The translations under genes were made by a program, and so were the position numbers. The notes beneath the pieces are model-generated. The model searched no databases. It was given only the letters and a program-made list of their open reading frames with translations, and was not told the origin of the DNA. Of a DNA stretch of 64,000 bases, positions 47,864 through 56,252 are shown in pieces (position 1 is the stretch's first letter; every line of letters begins with the position of its first letter). The stretch lies in contig JAKADP010000002.1 of assembly GCA_021820465.1 (NCBI GenBank), positions 48,456 to 112,455 of the forward strand, read 5' to 3'. This DNA comes from Bacillota bacterium (GTDB lineage Bacteria; Bacillota; Sulfobacillia; Sulfobacillales; JAIMBI01).

Positions 47864-49434
47864 GCCAGCCTGGGCGTTCCGCCGCTCCGGGGCCGGGCGT
47901 GGCGCGCCTGCCGCGGGATGTGCTCCGCTACCTGCCGGCCTCCGTGGTGCCTGCGCTGTGCGCGGTGGTCGGCACCGTGCTGTTTACTCGGCTGTTTTCG
48001 CCCGCGGCCTACGGGCTCTTTAGTCTAGTGGTGTCCGTCACGGGCCCGATGAGCACGGTGCTGGGGCAGCCCAGTGGGCAAGCGGCCAGCCGGTTCGCGT
48101 CGGAGTACCGCGCTGGCGGGCAGGAGTTGCTTTACCGAACCGTCATGACGGTGCTGGTGGCCGCGGCCGCAGGGGGGGCCCTCGGGATCCTCGTGGTCGG
48201 GCTCGCCGTCTCGGCGCTGATGGGAGGAGGCCCGGAGGGCCGCCTGGCGCTGTGGGGCGCCGCCGGCCTCCTGGTGGCAGGGTCCGCCGTGAGCACGGCG
48301 CTCCTGCCGATGCTCGCCGCGAACTTCCGCCCACGCGCGTACACGGCGGCGGTCATCGGCTTGGCCGTGCTGTCGGTAGGGGTGTCGGGCGGCCTTGTGC
48401 TCTGGGCGGGGCCGCACGTCGTATACCTGGTGCTGGGGCAGGTGGCGGCGTCGCTGTTGGTGCTGCCGCTGGTGGTGCGCCGCGTGGGCCTCGTGGGTCC
48501 CCGCCCGCTCCGCCTGGTGATGGATGGACCTGCCGCACGCCAGGTGCTGGGCCGATTTCTGCGGTACGGCGTGCCGCTGGCCCCCTGGTTTCTGGCGATG
48601 TCGCTCCTGAGCAGCGGGGACCGCTACATTCTGGCGTGGCTTGCGGGGACGCGGGCGGTGGGCGTCTACAGTGTCAACTACAACCTCGCCAGTCAATCCG
48701 TGGGCCTGTTGAACATGCCCATGGTCACGGCGGCGTGGCCGGTGCTGGCCCGGCAGTGGGCGGGAGAGCGGCGAGCCGCCATGGCCAGGAGCCTGACCGC
48801 CGTCTCAACATTTTATCTGAGGCTTTCGCTGGGGGCGGCCGCGGTTGTCTGGGCGGCCAGCCGCCCTCTAACCACGCTGCTGCTGGGTGCCGCCTTTCGG
48901 GGCGGGGTCGGGGTCTTTGGCCCTATCCTGGCGGCCATGGTCCTGTGGGGGCTTGCCCGGGTGGGCCAAAAGAGCCTGGAGCTTCATGAGCGCACCGCAT
49001 GGATGGTCAAGGACGCGGCCGTGGCCGCAGGCGTCGGGCTCCTGCTCACGGTCCTCTTGGTGCCCCGATGGCCGTACATGGGAGCGGCCTGGGCGACGCT
49101 GGCCGGCTATTCCGTATATGCGGTCCTCATTTGGCGCGACGCGCGGCGGTGCGTGCCGTGGACCTTGGACGGGCGGGTGGGGCTATCCACGATGGCCATC
49201 GCGAGCGCGGCCGCCATCGTGGTGGCCTATGGCCTGCCTGCGCCCGCGTCGGCGGCCTGGGGGCTCCCGCTTGACGCGGCCGCGACGGCGGTCCTGTACG
49301 TGGCAGGCTTGGCCGTCTGCGAGCGCCTGCGCGGGGGTCGGCGGGCTCCCGGCGTCCGAGTGTGGAGGAACATCCTCGACGGACTATTATCGGTGCAGGA
49401 ACAGGCGTATACTGGGACTAAAGGGGGATTATAG
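47851..49434 (+). CDS. Polysaccharide flippase (Wzx/MATE-like)
   Basis: Multi-pass membrane protein: LFTRLFSPAAYGLFSLVVSVTGPMSTVLGQPSGQAASRFASEY...VGVYSVNYNLASQSVGLLNMP; alternative GTG start at 47860 overlapping the upstream stop. Confidence 0.82.
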   Translation: MGTVSQPGRSAAPGPGVARLPRDVLRYLPASVVPALCAVVGTVLFTRLFSPAAYGLFSLVVSVTGPMSTVLGQPSGQAASRFASEYRAGGQELLYRTVMTVLVAAAAGGALGILVVGLAVSALMGGGPEGRLALWGAAGLLVAGSAVSTALLPMLAANFRPRAYTAAVIGLAVLSVGVSGGLVLWAGPHVVYLVLGQVAASLLVLPLVVRRVGLVGPRPLRLVMDGPAARQVLGRFLRYGVPLAPWFLAMSLLSSGDRYILAWLAGTRAVGVYSVNYNLASQSVGLLNMPMVTAAWPVLARQWAGERRAAMARSLTAVSTFYLRLSLGAAAVVWAASRPLTTLLLGAAFRGGVGVFGPILAAMVLWGLARVGQKSLELHERTAWMVKDAAVAAGVGLLLTVLLVPRWPYMGAAWATLAGYSVYAVLIWRDARRCVPWTLDGRVGLSTMAIASAAAIVVAYGLPAPASAAWGLPLDAAATAVLYVAGLAVCERLRGGRRAPGVRVWRNILDGLLSVQEQAYTGTKGGL

Positions 49435-49439
49435 AAATT

Positions 49440-50132
49440 ATGGACGCTGTGGTGCTGGCAGGAGGACAGGGCCTTCGGATCCGCAGGGTGACGGACGGCC
49501 CGAAGTGCCTGCTGCCGGTCGGGGGGACGGCCGTATTGGATCATGTGATTCGGTGGCTGCTGACCGGTGGGCTCATTGACCGGGTGTGGGTGGCGGCGGG
49601 GTACCAGGGTGACCGCGTGCGCCACCACGTCGCGGCGCGCTATCCCCATTCGCAGGTGCGGGTGCAGGTGGAGCCGGAGCCGTTGGGGACCGGGGGCGCG
49701 CTCGCCCACCTGCGCCGCGGGGTGGGGGCGGCCTTGAGTGACCCGCTGGTGGTGGCGAACGGCGACACGCTGCTGGTTGGGGACCTGGAGGGGCTGCTGC
49801 GGTGCCATCGCTCGTCGCGGGCTTGGGTGACGACGGCCGCGATTCCGGCCATGCGCCGGGACGCCGACGGCCTCCTTGCCCCCACGCTGCCGGGGCCGGT
49901 GCGGCGCATGGGCCGCGGCCTGTCCGAGCCCGGGACCTTGGGCAGTGCTGGGCTGTCGGTCATGGCCGGCGCGGCCCTGGACCGCGCAACCTGCCCGGGG
50001 TCGCTGGACACCGTGCTGGCCGGCCTCGTGGCGGAGTGTCGGGGGCGGGTGTGGGCCTACCCCTGGCACGCCGCGGTCGACGTGGGAACGCCTCGGCGCT
50101 ACCGGGCCGTCGCGGTGCTCCATGGCTGCTGA
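49440..50132 (+). CDS. hddC: Nucleotidyltransferase, likely D-glycero-alpha-D-manno-heptose-1-P guanylyltransferase
   Basis: VVLAGGQGLRIRRVTDGPKCLLPVGGTAVLDHVIRWL; VEPEPLGTGGALAHL; adjacent to hddA-gmhA-gmhB. Confidence 0.78.
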   Translation: MDAVVLAGGQGLRIRRVTDGPKCLLPVGGTAVLDHVIRWLLTGGLIDRVWVAAGYQGDRVRHHVAARYPHSQVRVQVEPEPLGTGGALAHLRRGVGAALSDPLVVANGDTLLVGDLEGLLRCHRSSRAWVTTAAIPAMRRDADGLLAPTLPGPVRRMGRGLSEPGTLGSAGLSVMAGAALDRATCPGSLDTVLAGLVAECRGRVWAYPWHAAVDVGTPRRYRAVAVLHGC

Positions 50133-51216
50133 CGGGCCGGGCGCGCCGGGCGGGCCGGCCGGCATGGTTCGGAGCCGCGTGCCCCTCCGCGTCAGCTTCG
50201 GCGGCGGGGGGACGGACGTCGCGCCGTACTCAGAGCAGGCGGGCGGAGTGGCCCTCTCGGCAACGATCGCGCGGTATGTCGTGGCCACCGTCGCCCCCCA
50301 GGGAACGTCGGAGGTGGCCGTGCACTCGGTGGACTGCCGCACGAACACCACGTTCAGCATCCATGGGGATCCGCTGTACGACGGGAACCTGGATTTGGTG
50401 AAGGCGGTCGTACACCGCGTAGACCCCTCGTGGCGGTGTGGGCTGTCCGTGCAGCTGGAGTCCGACGCCATTGCCGGCTCCGGACTGGGCGCCTCGTCAG
50501 CAGTGGTCGTGGCGACGATCCTGGCAGTGGCGCGGGTGCTGGGGGTGCACGTCGAGTGGGAGCAAGCGGCCCGCCTGGCGTATCGCGTCGAGCGGGAGGA
50601 TCTGGGAATTGCCGGGGGGTATCAGGACCAGTACGCCGCCGCCTTGGGGGGGCTCAACTGGATGGAGTTTGGGCCGGGACAGGCGGTCCGCGTCGAGCCG
50701 GTGGCCGTGGCCCGCGATGTACTGGAAGAGTTGGAGTGCCGCCTCGTGCTGTGGTATGTGGGCAAGACGCATGTGTCGGGCGGCATTCTCGAGCGGCAGA
50801 TTCACAACGTGCGCACCGGGCAGGGCGAGACACGAGCCGCCTTGGACCGCGCCAAGTGCGTCGCCCTCGACCTCCGACGCGCCCTGGTGCGGGGACGGCT
50901 CGATGACTTTGGCGCCCTGCTCCACGAAGGATGGGCCGCCAAGCGGCAATTCGCCGTGGGGGTGACCGATCCGCAGATTGATGCGCTGTACGCGGCCGCC
51001 CGGGGTGCAGGTGCGCTGGGCGGGAAAATTTTGGGTGCCGGGGGAGGGGGATTTCTCCTGGTGTACGTCCCCGACCGCCAGCGGTCCCGTGTCCTCGGCG
51101 CCCTGGAAGCGGTGGGCGGGGCCCGGGCGCCGGGCGTGCTGTTTGACCCGCGGGGGCCTAGGACTTGGTGGGCTGGGCCGGCGGCGGGGGCCCGACTGCG
51201 CGGCTTCATGGCCTAG
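50122..51216 (+). CDS. hddA: GHMP kinase, D-glycero-alpha-D-manno-heptose-7-phosphate kinase
   Basis: RSRVPLRVSFGGGGTDVAPYSEQAGGVALSATI; IAGSGLGASSAVVVA; GAGGGGFLLVYVP. Confidence 0.86.
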   Translation: MAADGPGAPGGPAGMVRSRVPLRVSFGGGGTDVAPYSEQAGGVALSATIARYVVATVAPQGTSEVAVHSVDCRTNTTFSIHGDPLYDGNLDLVKAVVHRVDPSWRCGLSVQLESDAIAGSGLGASSAVVVATILAVARVLGVHVEWEQAARLAYRVEREDLGIAGGYQDQYAAALGGLNWMEFGPGQAVRVEPVAVARDVLEELECRLVLWYVGKTHVSGGILERQIHNVRTGQGETRAALDRAKCVALDLRRALVRGRLDDFGALLHEGWAAKRQFAVGVTDPQIDALYAAARGAGALGGKILGAGGGGFLLVYVPDRQRSRVLGALEAVGGARAPGVLFDPRGPRTWWAGPAAGARLRGFMA

Positions 51217-51275
51217 CGGCCGGTGAGGGACTTTGAGGACAGGCAGGCGACCGGAGTCGGAAGGAGGCGTGAACC

Positions 51276-51893
51276 ATGCTCAGGGGGGAATTCGCCCTCG
51301 CGGAAGGGGGGCCGTGGGCTATCCTGGCTCGTCAGAGGGTGGCTGAGAGCGTCGCGGTGAAACAGCGCCTGCTGGGCGATGCCCGGTGGGACGGCGCGGT
51401 GGAGCAGGCGCTCTCGCTGGTGGCGGGCGCGGTGCGGGCCGGGCACAAGCTCCTCGTGTGCGGCAACGGCGGCAGTGCGTGCGATGCGCAGCACATTGCC
51501 GAAGAACTGCTAGGGCGCTTCCGCCGCGAGCGCGACGCTTGGCCGGCGCTGTGCCTCGGCGCCAACATGGGGGCGCTGACGGCCATCGCGAACGACTACG
51601 GGTACGACTGGGTGTTCAGCCGGGAGCTTCAGGCGTTTGGGCAGCGCGGCGACGTCCTGCTGGCGCTGTCCACGTCAGGCCGGTCGCCCAGCATCCTCAG
51701 GGCAGCCGAGTCCGCGCGGACCCTGGGCGTCAGCGTGGTGGCGCTCACCGGGGAGGCCGGCGGCCCCCTAGCCGCCATGGCCGACGTGACGCTGGCGGTG
51801 CCGTCGCAGGACACGGCGCACATCCAAGAGGCGCACATCACGCTGGGCCACATCTTGGCCGAAGTGGTCGAGCGGACGCTGGCCGGCGCATGA
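51276..51893 (+). CDS. gmhA: Phosphoheptose isomerase (SIS domain)
   Basis: LLVCGNGGSACDAQHIAEELLGRFRRERDAWPALCLGANMGALTAIANDYGYDWVFSRELQAFGQRGDVLLALSTSGRSPSIL. Confidence 0.92.
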   Translation: MLRGEFALAEGGPWAILARQRVAESVAVKQRLLGDARWDGAVEQALSLVAGAVRAGHKLLVCGNGGSACDAQHIAEELLGRFRRERDAWPALCLGANMGALTAIANDYGYDWVFSRELQAFGQRGDVLLALSTSGRSPSILRAAESARTLGVSVVALTGEAGGPLAAMADVTLAVPSQDTAHIQEAHITLGHILAEVVERTLAGA

Positions 51894-52534
51894 GCCGCGC
51901 CGCCGTCTTTTTGGACCGCGACGGCACGCTGGTGGACGAGCGGGGACCCGTCGCCGCGTTTTCAGCCGATTGGCTCTATCCCTACAGCATCCCCACCTTG
52001 GCGCGGCTTCGGGCCATGGGCTTTCTGCTCTTTGTGGTCAGCAACCAAGCCGCGGTGGCCCGGGGCCTCGTCACGGTGGATCAGGTGGACGCGGTTCACC
52101 GCGCGCTGACGAACCAGTTGGCCGCTCGGGGGGTGCACCTGCAGGGCATTCGCTACTGTCCGCATCATCCTCGGGGCAGTGTGCCCGAATACCGCCGAGA
52201 CTGCGCCGGGCGAAAGCCCGGGGCGGGCCTCCTGCGCGAGCTGGCCGAGCAGTTCGACGTAGACCTGCGTCGGTCCTGGATGGTGGGAGACCATGCCACC
52301 GACGTGCTGGCGGGGCGGGCGGCCGGAACCCGCACGTGTCTCGTGGGGACCGGGCATGGATCGGAGTGGGCCGCGTGGGCCCAGCGCAGGCCCTGGCTCG
52401 CCCGCGCCTCGACGCTGGCCGACCTGCCCCGCTTGATCGCGCAAAAAACTTCGCCATCCCCGATTAGATGGCAGGATATGGGATGCAAGGGGTCGAATGG
52501 ATGTCAGCGAGACGGGAGTAAACGTGGGATGTGA
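51890..52534 (+). CDS. gmhB: D-glycero-D-manno-heptose 1,7-bisphosphate phosphatase (HAD-IIIA)
   Basis: AAVFLDRDGTLVDERG; LLFVVSNQAAVARGLV; CPHHPRGSVPEYRRDCAGRKPGAGLL; SWMVGDHATDVLAGRAAG. Confidence 0.9.
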   Translation: MSRAAVFLDRDGTLVDERGPVAAFSADWLYPYSIPTLARLRAMGFLLFVVSNQAAVARGLVTVDQVDAVHRALTNQLAARGVHLQGIRYCPHHPRGSVPEYRRDCAGRKPGAGLLRELAEQFDVDLRRSWMVGDHATDVLAGRAAGTRTCLVGTGHGSEWAAWAQRRPWLARASTLADLPRLIAQKTSPSPIRWQDMGCKGSNGCQRDGSKRGM

Positions 52535-53562
52535 TGGATGTGGGAGAGGGAGCGGGCGCCGCCGATCGTGTCCAGATCGCTGCCGACGGCACTTCGGCGT
52601 GGCCCGGCGTGAACTGGGCAGCCCCCCCAGCGCGGGGCTCTGTGGTGGTGGTCATCCCGGCGCACAACGAGGAGCGCTTCATCGGGAGCGTGGTGCTGGC
52701 GAGTCGGCATTATGCCGACGTCGTGGTGGTCGTGGACGACGGGTCGACGGATGGGACCGCACGGCTGGCGGAGGACGCCGGTGCGGTGGTGGTGCGGCAG
52801 GGCGAGCAGAGCGGCAAGGCCCGCGCTCTCACCGTGGGGTTCCAGGAGGCGCACCGCCGAGCCGCGGATGTGGTGGTGATGCTGGACGGCGATGCGCAGC
52901 ACGACCCGGAGGATATCCCGCGTCTGGCAGCGCCGATCCTGTCCGGGGAGGCCGAGGTGGTTATTGGATCGCGCTTTCTGGATAGGACCAGTGAGGCGCC
53001 AGGGTGGCGCCGCGCCGGGCAGCGCGCGCTCACGGTCGCCACCAACGCGGCCAGCGGGATCGCCGTCACCGATTCGCAGTCGGGCTACCGCGCGCTGGCG
53101 GGGCGGCTGGCGGCCAACATGCGGCTCACCAGCCGGGGGCTGGGCGCCGAGTCCGAAATGCAGTGGTGGCTGGCGCAGGTGGCTCCAGACGCCCGGGTGG
53201 TGGAAGTGGCCATCACGGTGCGGTATCGCGATGCGATGAAGAGAAATCCGGTGCGGCATGGCCTCCTCGTGGTGGACACGCTGCTGCGGATAGTGGAGCG
53301 GCGCCATCCGCTGCTGCTGCTCACGCTGCCAGGAGTGCTGGTGGGCTTTCTGGGCACCTGGATGGGGATGGGGCTCCTGCACGCGACTCTCGCGGGGCGC
53401 GGCGCGTCGCCGATTTATGCTGCAGCAGCGTTTCTGCTGTTCATGGCGGGCCTGATGCTGGCCATCACGGGTGCGCTGATGCACCGCCTAGAGGACTTTC
53501 AAACGGCTATCCGCGAGCTTGTCACGCGCGCGGCGGCCCCCAGGTCCGGAGAGCCGACGTGA
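52531..53562 (+). CDS. Glycosyltransferase family 2 with C-terminal TM segments
   Basis: VVVVIPAHNEERFIGSVVLASRHYADVVVVVDDGSTDGTARLAEDAG...VVVMLDGDAQHDPEDIP. Confidence 0.88.
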   Translation: MMDVGEGAGAADRVQIAADGTSAWPGVNWAAPPARGSVVVVIPAHNEERFIGSVVLASRHYADVVVVVDDGSTDGTARLAEDAGAVVVRQGEQSGKARALTVGFQEAHRRAADVVVMLDGDAQHDPEDIPRLAAPILSGEAEVVIGSRFLDRTSEAPGWRRAGQRALTVATNAASGIAVTDSQSGYRALAGRLAANMRLTSRGLGAESEMQWWLAQVAPDARVVEVAITVRYRDAMKRNPVRHGLLVVDTLLRIVERRHPLLLLTLPGVLVGFLGTWMGMGLLHATLAGRGASPIYAAAAFLLFMAGLMLAITGALMHRLEDFQTAIRELVTRAAAPRSGEPT

Positions 53563-54578
53563 CGCCGCCCACCGTGAGCGTGGTGATTGTCGTCTATCGT
53601 CAGCGGCGCGATTTGGAGCGTCTCTTGCCCACGCTGGCCCACGCGACGGACGACCCGCTGGAGGTTTTGGTGATTGACAACGGCGTGCCCAGAGAACCCG
53701 GCGACGACACCCAGGCCTGGCTGGCCGCGACCCACCCCGCAGTGCGCCTCCTCGCGCTGGATGCGAACGTGGGCTACGGCGCCGCCAATAATGTCGGCGT
53801 GCTGGAAGCCCGCGGCGAGTTCGTCCTGGTGCTGAACCCCGACACGGAGGTAGAGCCCGGCGCCATCGACCAGCTGCGGGCGGCGCTCCAGCCCGGATGG
53901 TTCGCCAACCCGTGCCTGCTGCTGCCCGACGGCCGCGTCAACGCCGTGGGTCTGGCCGTCAGCCTCGGAGGCATTGCCACCTGCGACGGCCTGTACGGGC
54001 CCGTCCCCCCGGACAGCACCCCGCGGGCGGTCGCGGCCCTGTCGGGTGCCGCCATCTTTGGGCGGCGTCAAGATTGGCTGAAGGTGGGGGGGTTCGTGCC
54101 GGAGTACTTCCTGTACGGGGAAGACGTGGAGTGGTCCCTCCGGGCGCGCGCGCGCGGGTTTTCTCTGTTCTGTGTGCCCCAAGCCCGGGTGGTGCATCAC
54201 TACCGCGCCACGATGCCGCCGCAGAAGTGGTTTTATCTGGCGCGCAATCGGCGGCTGACATTTCATCTGGCACTGGAACGGCACACCCAGCGCCGCCTGC
54301 GGGCCGTGTGGACCGTGACGAGCATGGCGCTGTGGCTGTATGCGGTCGGGCGCGGCCCCCGCTATGTGTGGGCCGACCTCGCGGCCATGCTGTGGGTTTG
54401 GCGCCGCCGGCGCTGGGTGGCGCGCCTCGCGGCGCGCCTCGCAGCGCGCCGGGAGGTCCCCGACCGCGACGTGATCCCACTGTGGGGGCAGGGCGGCTCG
54501 CCAATCCCGCCGGGCGTCGGGTGGGGCGGGCGGCTCTATGATGGCCTCGTGCGGCGACTGGCCGCCGGCGCGTCGTGA
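53559..54578 (+). CDS. Glycosyltransferase family 2 (rhamnosyltransferase-like)
   Basis: VSVVIVVYRQRRDLERLLPTLAHA...NVGYGAANNVGVLEARGEFVLVLNPDTEVEPGAI...GAAIFGRRQDWLKVGGFVPEYFLYGEDVEWSLRARARGF. Confidence 0.88.
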   Translation: MTPPTVSVVIVVYRQRRDLERLLPTLAHATDDPLEVLVIDNGVPREPGDDTQAWLAATHPAVRLLALDANVGYGAANNVGVLEARGEFVLVLNPDTEVEPGAIDQLRAALQPGWFANPCLLLPDGRVNAVGLAVSLGGIATCDGLYGPVPPDSTPRAVAALSGAAIFGRRQDWLKVGGFVPEYFLYGEDVEWSLRARARGFSLFCVPQARVVHHYRATMPPQKWFYLARNRRLTFHLALERHTQRRLRAVWTVTSMALWLYAVGRGPRYVWADLAAMLWVWRRRRWVARLAARLAARREVPDRDVIPLWGQGGSPIPPGVGWGGRLYDGLVRRLAAGAS

Positions 54579-55729
54579 ACATTGGGGTGGTGACCGCCAC
54601 CTTTCCGCCGTATCGCGGCGGCACCGGGCACGTGGCGTTCCACAACGCTCGGGTCTTGGCGGAGCGGGGCCACCAGGTAACCGTGTGGACGCGGGCCATG
54701 GCCGGGGAGGCGGATGGGCCGGGCGCCAGGGAGGAACTGCCATTCCGCGTCCAGCGGCTTCCGCCCATCGCGGCCGTGGGCAACGCGGCGTGGCTGCCGC
54801 GGCTGGCGGCGCGGCTGGCAGGCCATGAGGTGGTGCACGTCCACTATCCCGATTTGGTCGGCGCCGTGGCCGCAGGCCGGGCGACCGCGCACGGTCGCAG
54901 CCGCCTCGTGCTGACGCTGCACAACCGGCTGGTGGATGGGAGCCCGACGGCCGCCGCCTGGGGCAAGGCGGGCGTGTTTTGGGGGTACGAGGCGTGCGTG
55001 ACGCCGTGGCTCTTCCGCCGGGCCGATGCCCTGGTCGTGATGTCGGCCGACCACTTCCGCACGTGGGGCCGGCCCCACCCGTCCGTGCATGTGATTCCGC
55101 ATGGCGTCGATGCCGCCTTGTTTCGCCCCCAGCCTCAGCGCCAGGTCCGTCAGCGGCTGGGATTGCCGGCTCACGCGGTCGTGCTGCTGTTCGTGGGGGC
55201 GCTCGATGCGGCACACCGGTTCAAGAATGTGCCCTTGCTGCTGGCGGCGCTGCCGCACGTCGACCCAACGGTGCGGCTGGTGGTCGCGGGGGATGGCAAT
55301 CGGCGGGCGGCGCTCGAGGGCGAGGCCGCTCGCCTGGGCGTCCGCCGGCAGGTGTGGTTTGTCGGGGAGGTGGCGCCAAGTGGGCTGCCGGCCTGGTACG
55401 CCGCCGCCGACGCCACCGTGTTGCCGTCCGTGTCGACGGAGTCCTTTGGGCTCGTGCTGTTGGAGTCGCTGGCCACCGAGACGCCGGTGGTCGCGACCGC
55501 GCTTCCGGGCGTGCGGACGGTTGTGCGCATGGGCCAGGACGGCCTCCTGGTGGAGCCGGGCCGCCTCGATGCCCTGGTCCGCGCACTGCGGATGCTTGTT
55601 CGACGGCCGGCGTGGCGCCGGGCACTGGGCCGGCAGGGGCGGCGGCGCGTCGCGGCGCAGTACTCCTGGGATCGGGCGGGGGGCCAGCTCGAGGATGTGT
55701 TTTCACAGCTGGGGGTGGGCCATGAATGA
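54575..55729 (+). CDS. Glycosyltransferase family 4
   Basis: VVTATFPPYRGGTGHVAFHNARVLAERGHQVTVWTR...VHVIPHGVDAALFRPQ...LPSVSTESFGLVLLESLATETPVVAT. Confidence 0.9.
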   Translation: MNIGVVTATFPPYRGGTGHVAFHNARVLAERGHQVTVWTRAMAGEADGPGAREELPFRVQRLPPIAAVGNAAWLPRLAARLAGHEVVHVHYPDLVGAVAAGRATAHGRSRLVLTLHNRLVDGSPTAAAWGKAGVFWGYEACVTPWLFRRADALVVMSADHFRTWGRPHPSVHVIPHGVDAALFRPQPQRQVRQRLGLPAHAVVLLFVGALDAAHRFKNVPLLLAALPHVDPTVRLVVAGDGNRRAALEGEAARLGVRRQVWFVGEVAPSGLPAWYAAADATVLPSVSTESFGLVLLESLATETPVVATALPGVRTVVRMGQDGLLVEPGRLDALVRALRMLVRRPAWRRALGRQGRRRVAAQYSWDRAGGQLEDVFSQLGVGHE

Positions 55730-56252
55730 GGTGGCGCTGTCGCTGGTGGTGCAGCCCCAGGGGCTCCCGGGCCAGGAGGGCGGCCATGGATGGGCGTGGC
55801 GCATGGCGCTGGATGCGCTGTTCATGGACGTGCAGACCGCTGGCGTGGGCCGGCTGGAGTGCGTATTGGGGTCGCCCGGCGCCGCGGACGGGGTCCGAGA
55901 GCGCGCCGCGCTCAGCCGGGCCCAGGGCCGGAGGGTGGCAATGGCGTGGCTCGGCGTACCGCCTGGCACGGGCCGCTGGACCGGGGTGGACCGTGTGTAT
56001 CTTCTCCAGTATCGCCGGCACTTTTGGGCGCGGCGGCCTCCCCACGACACCGCTTGGCATCTGGAGTGGGAGCGTGCAATTTATCGGCCCGCCGCGCGGG
56101 TGCTGGGGGTGGGCATGTGGCTGACAGGTCGGATGGGCGCGGCGCTGTGGCACGACCGCTGCTTTCGCAGCCTGCCGCGGCACTTCGCCGCGGTGGGCGG
56201 GCCGGCGCACTACCGGGTGCAGGTGTGGGCCCCGGACGAGGTGGACGGGTGA
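55722..56252 (+). CDS. Hypothetical protein (no recognised family), glycan-cluster associated
   Basis: ATG 55722 overlaps the upstream GT4 and its stop overlaps the next GTG start; no family recognised. Confidence 0.65.
   Translation: MNEVALSLVVQPQGLPGQEGGHGWAWRMALDALFMDVQTAGVGRLECVLGSPGAADGVRERAALSRAQGRRVAMAWLGVPPGTGRWTGVDRVYLLQYRRHFWARRPPHDTAWHLEWERAIYRPAARVLGVGMWLTGRMGAALWHDRCFRSLPRHFAAVGGPAHYRVQVWAPDEVDG

Noticed and set aside
54420-54455. Short tandem repeat gcgcgcctcgc(g/a) in a GT2 gene
   Set aside because: Three copies of a coding Leu-Ala-Ala-Arg segment in GC-rich sequence; no sign of function
53499-55214. 571-aa minus-strand ORF opposite two glycosyltransferases
   Set aside because: Pro/Arg/Ala-rich shadow ORF; plus strand carries clear GT2 and GT4 genes
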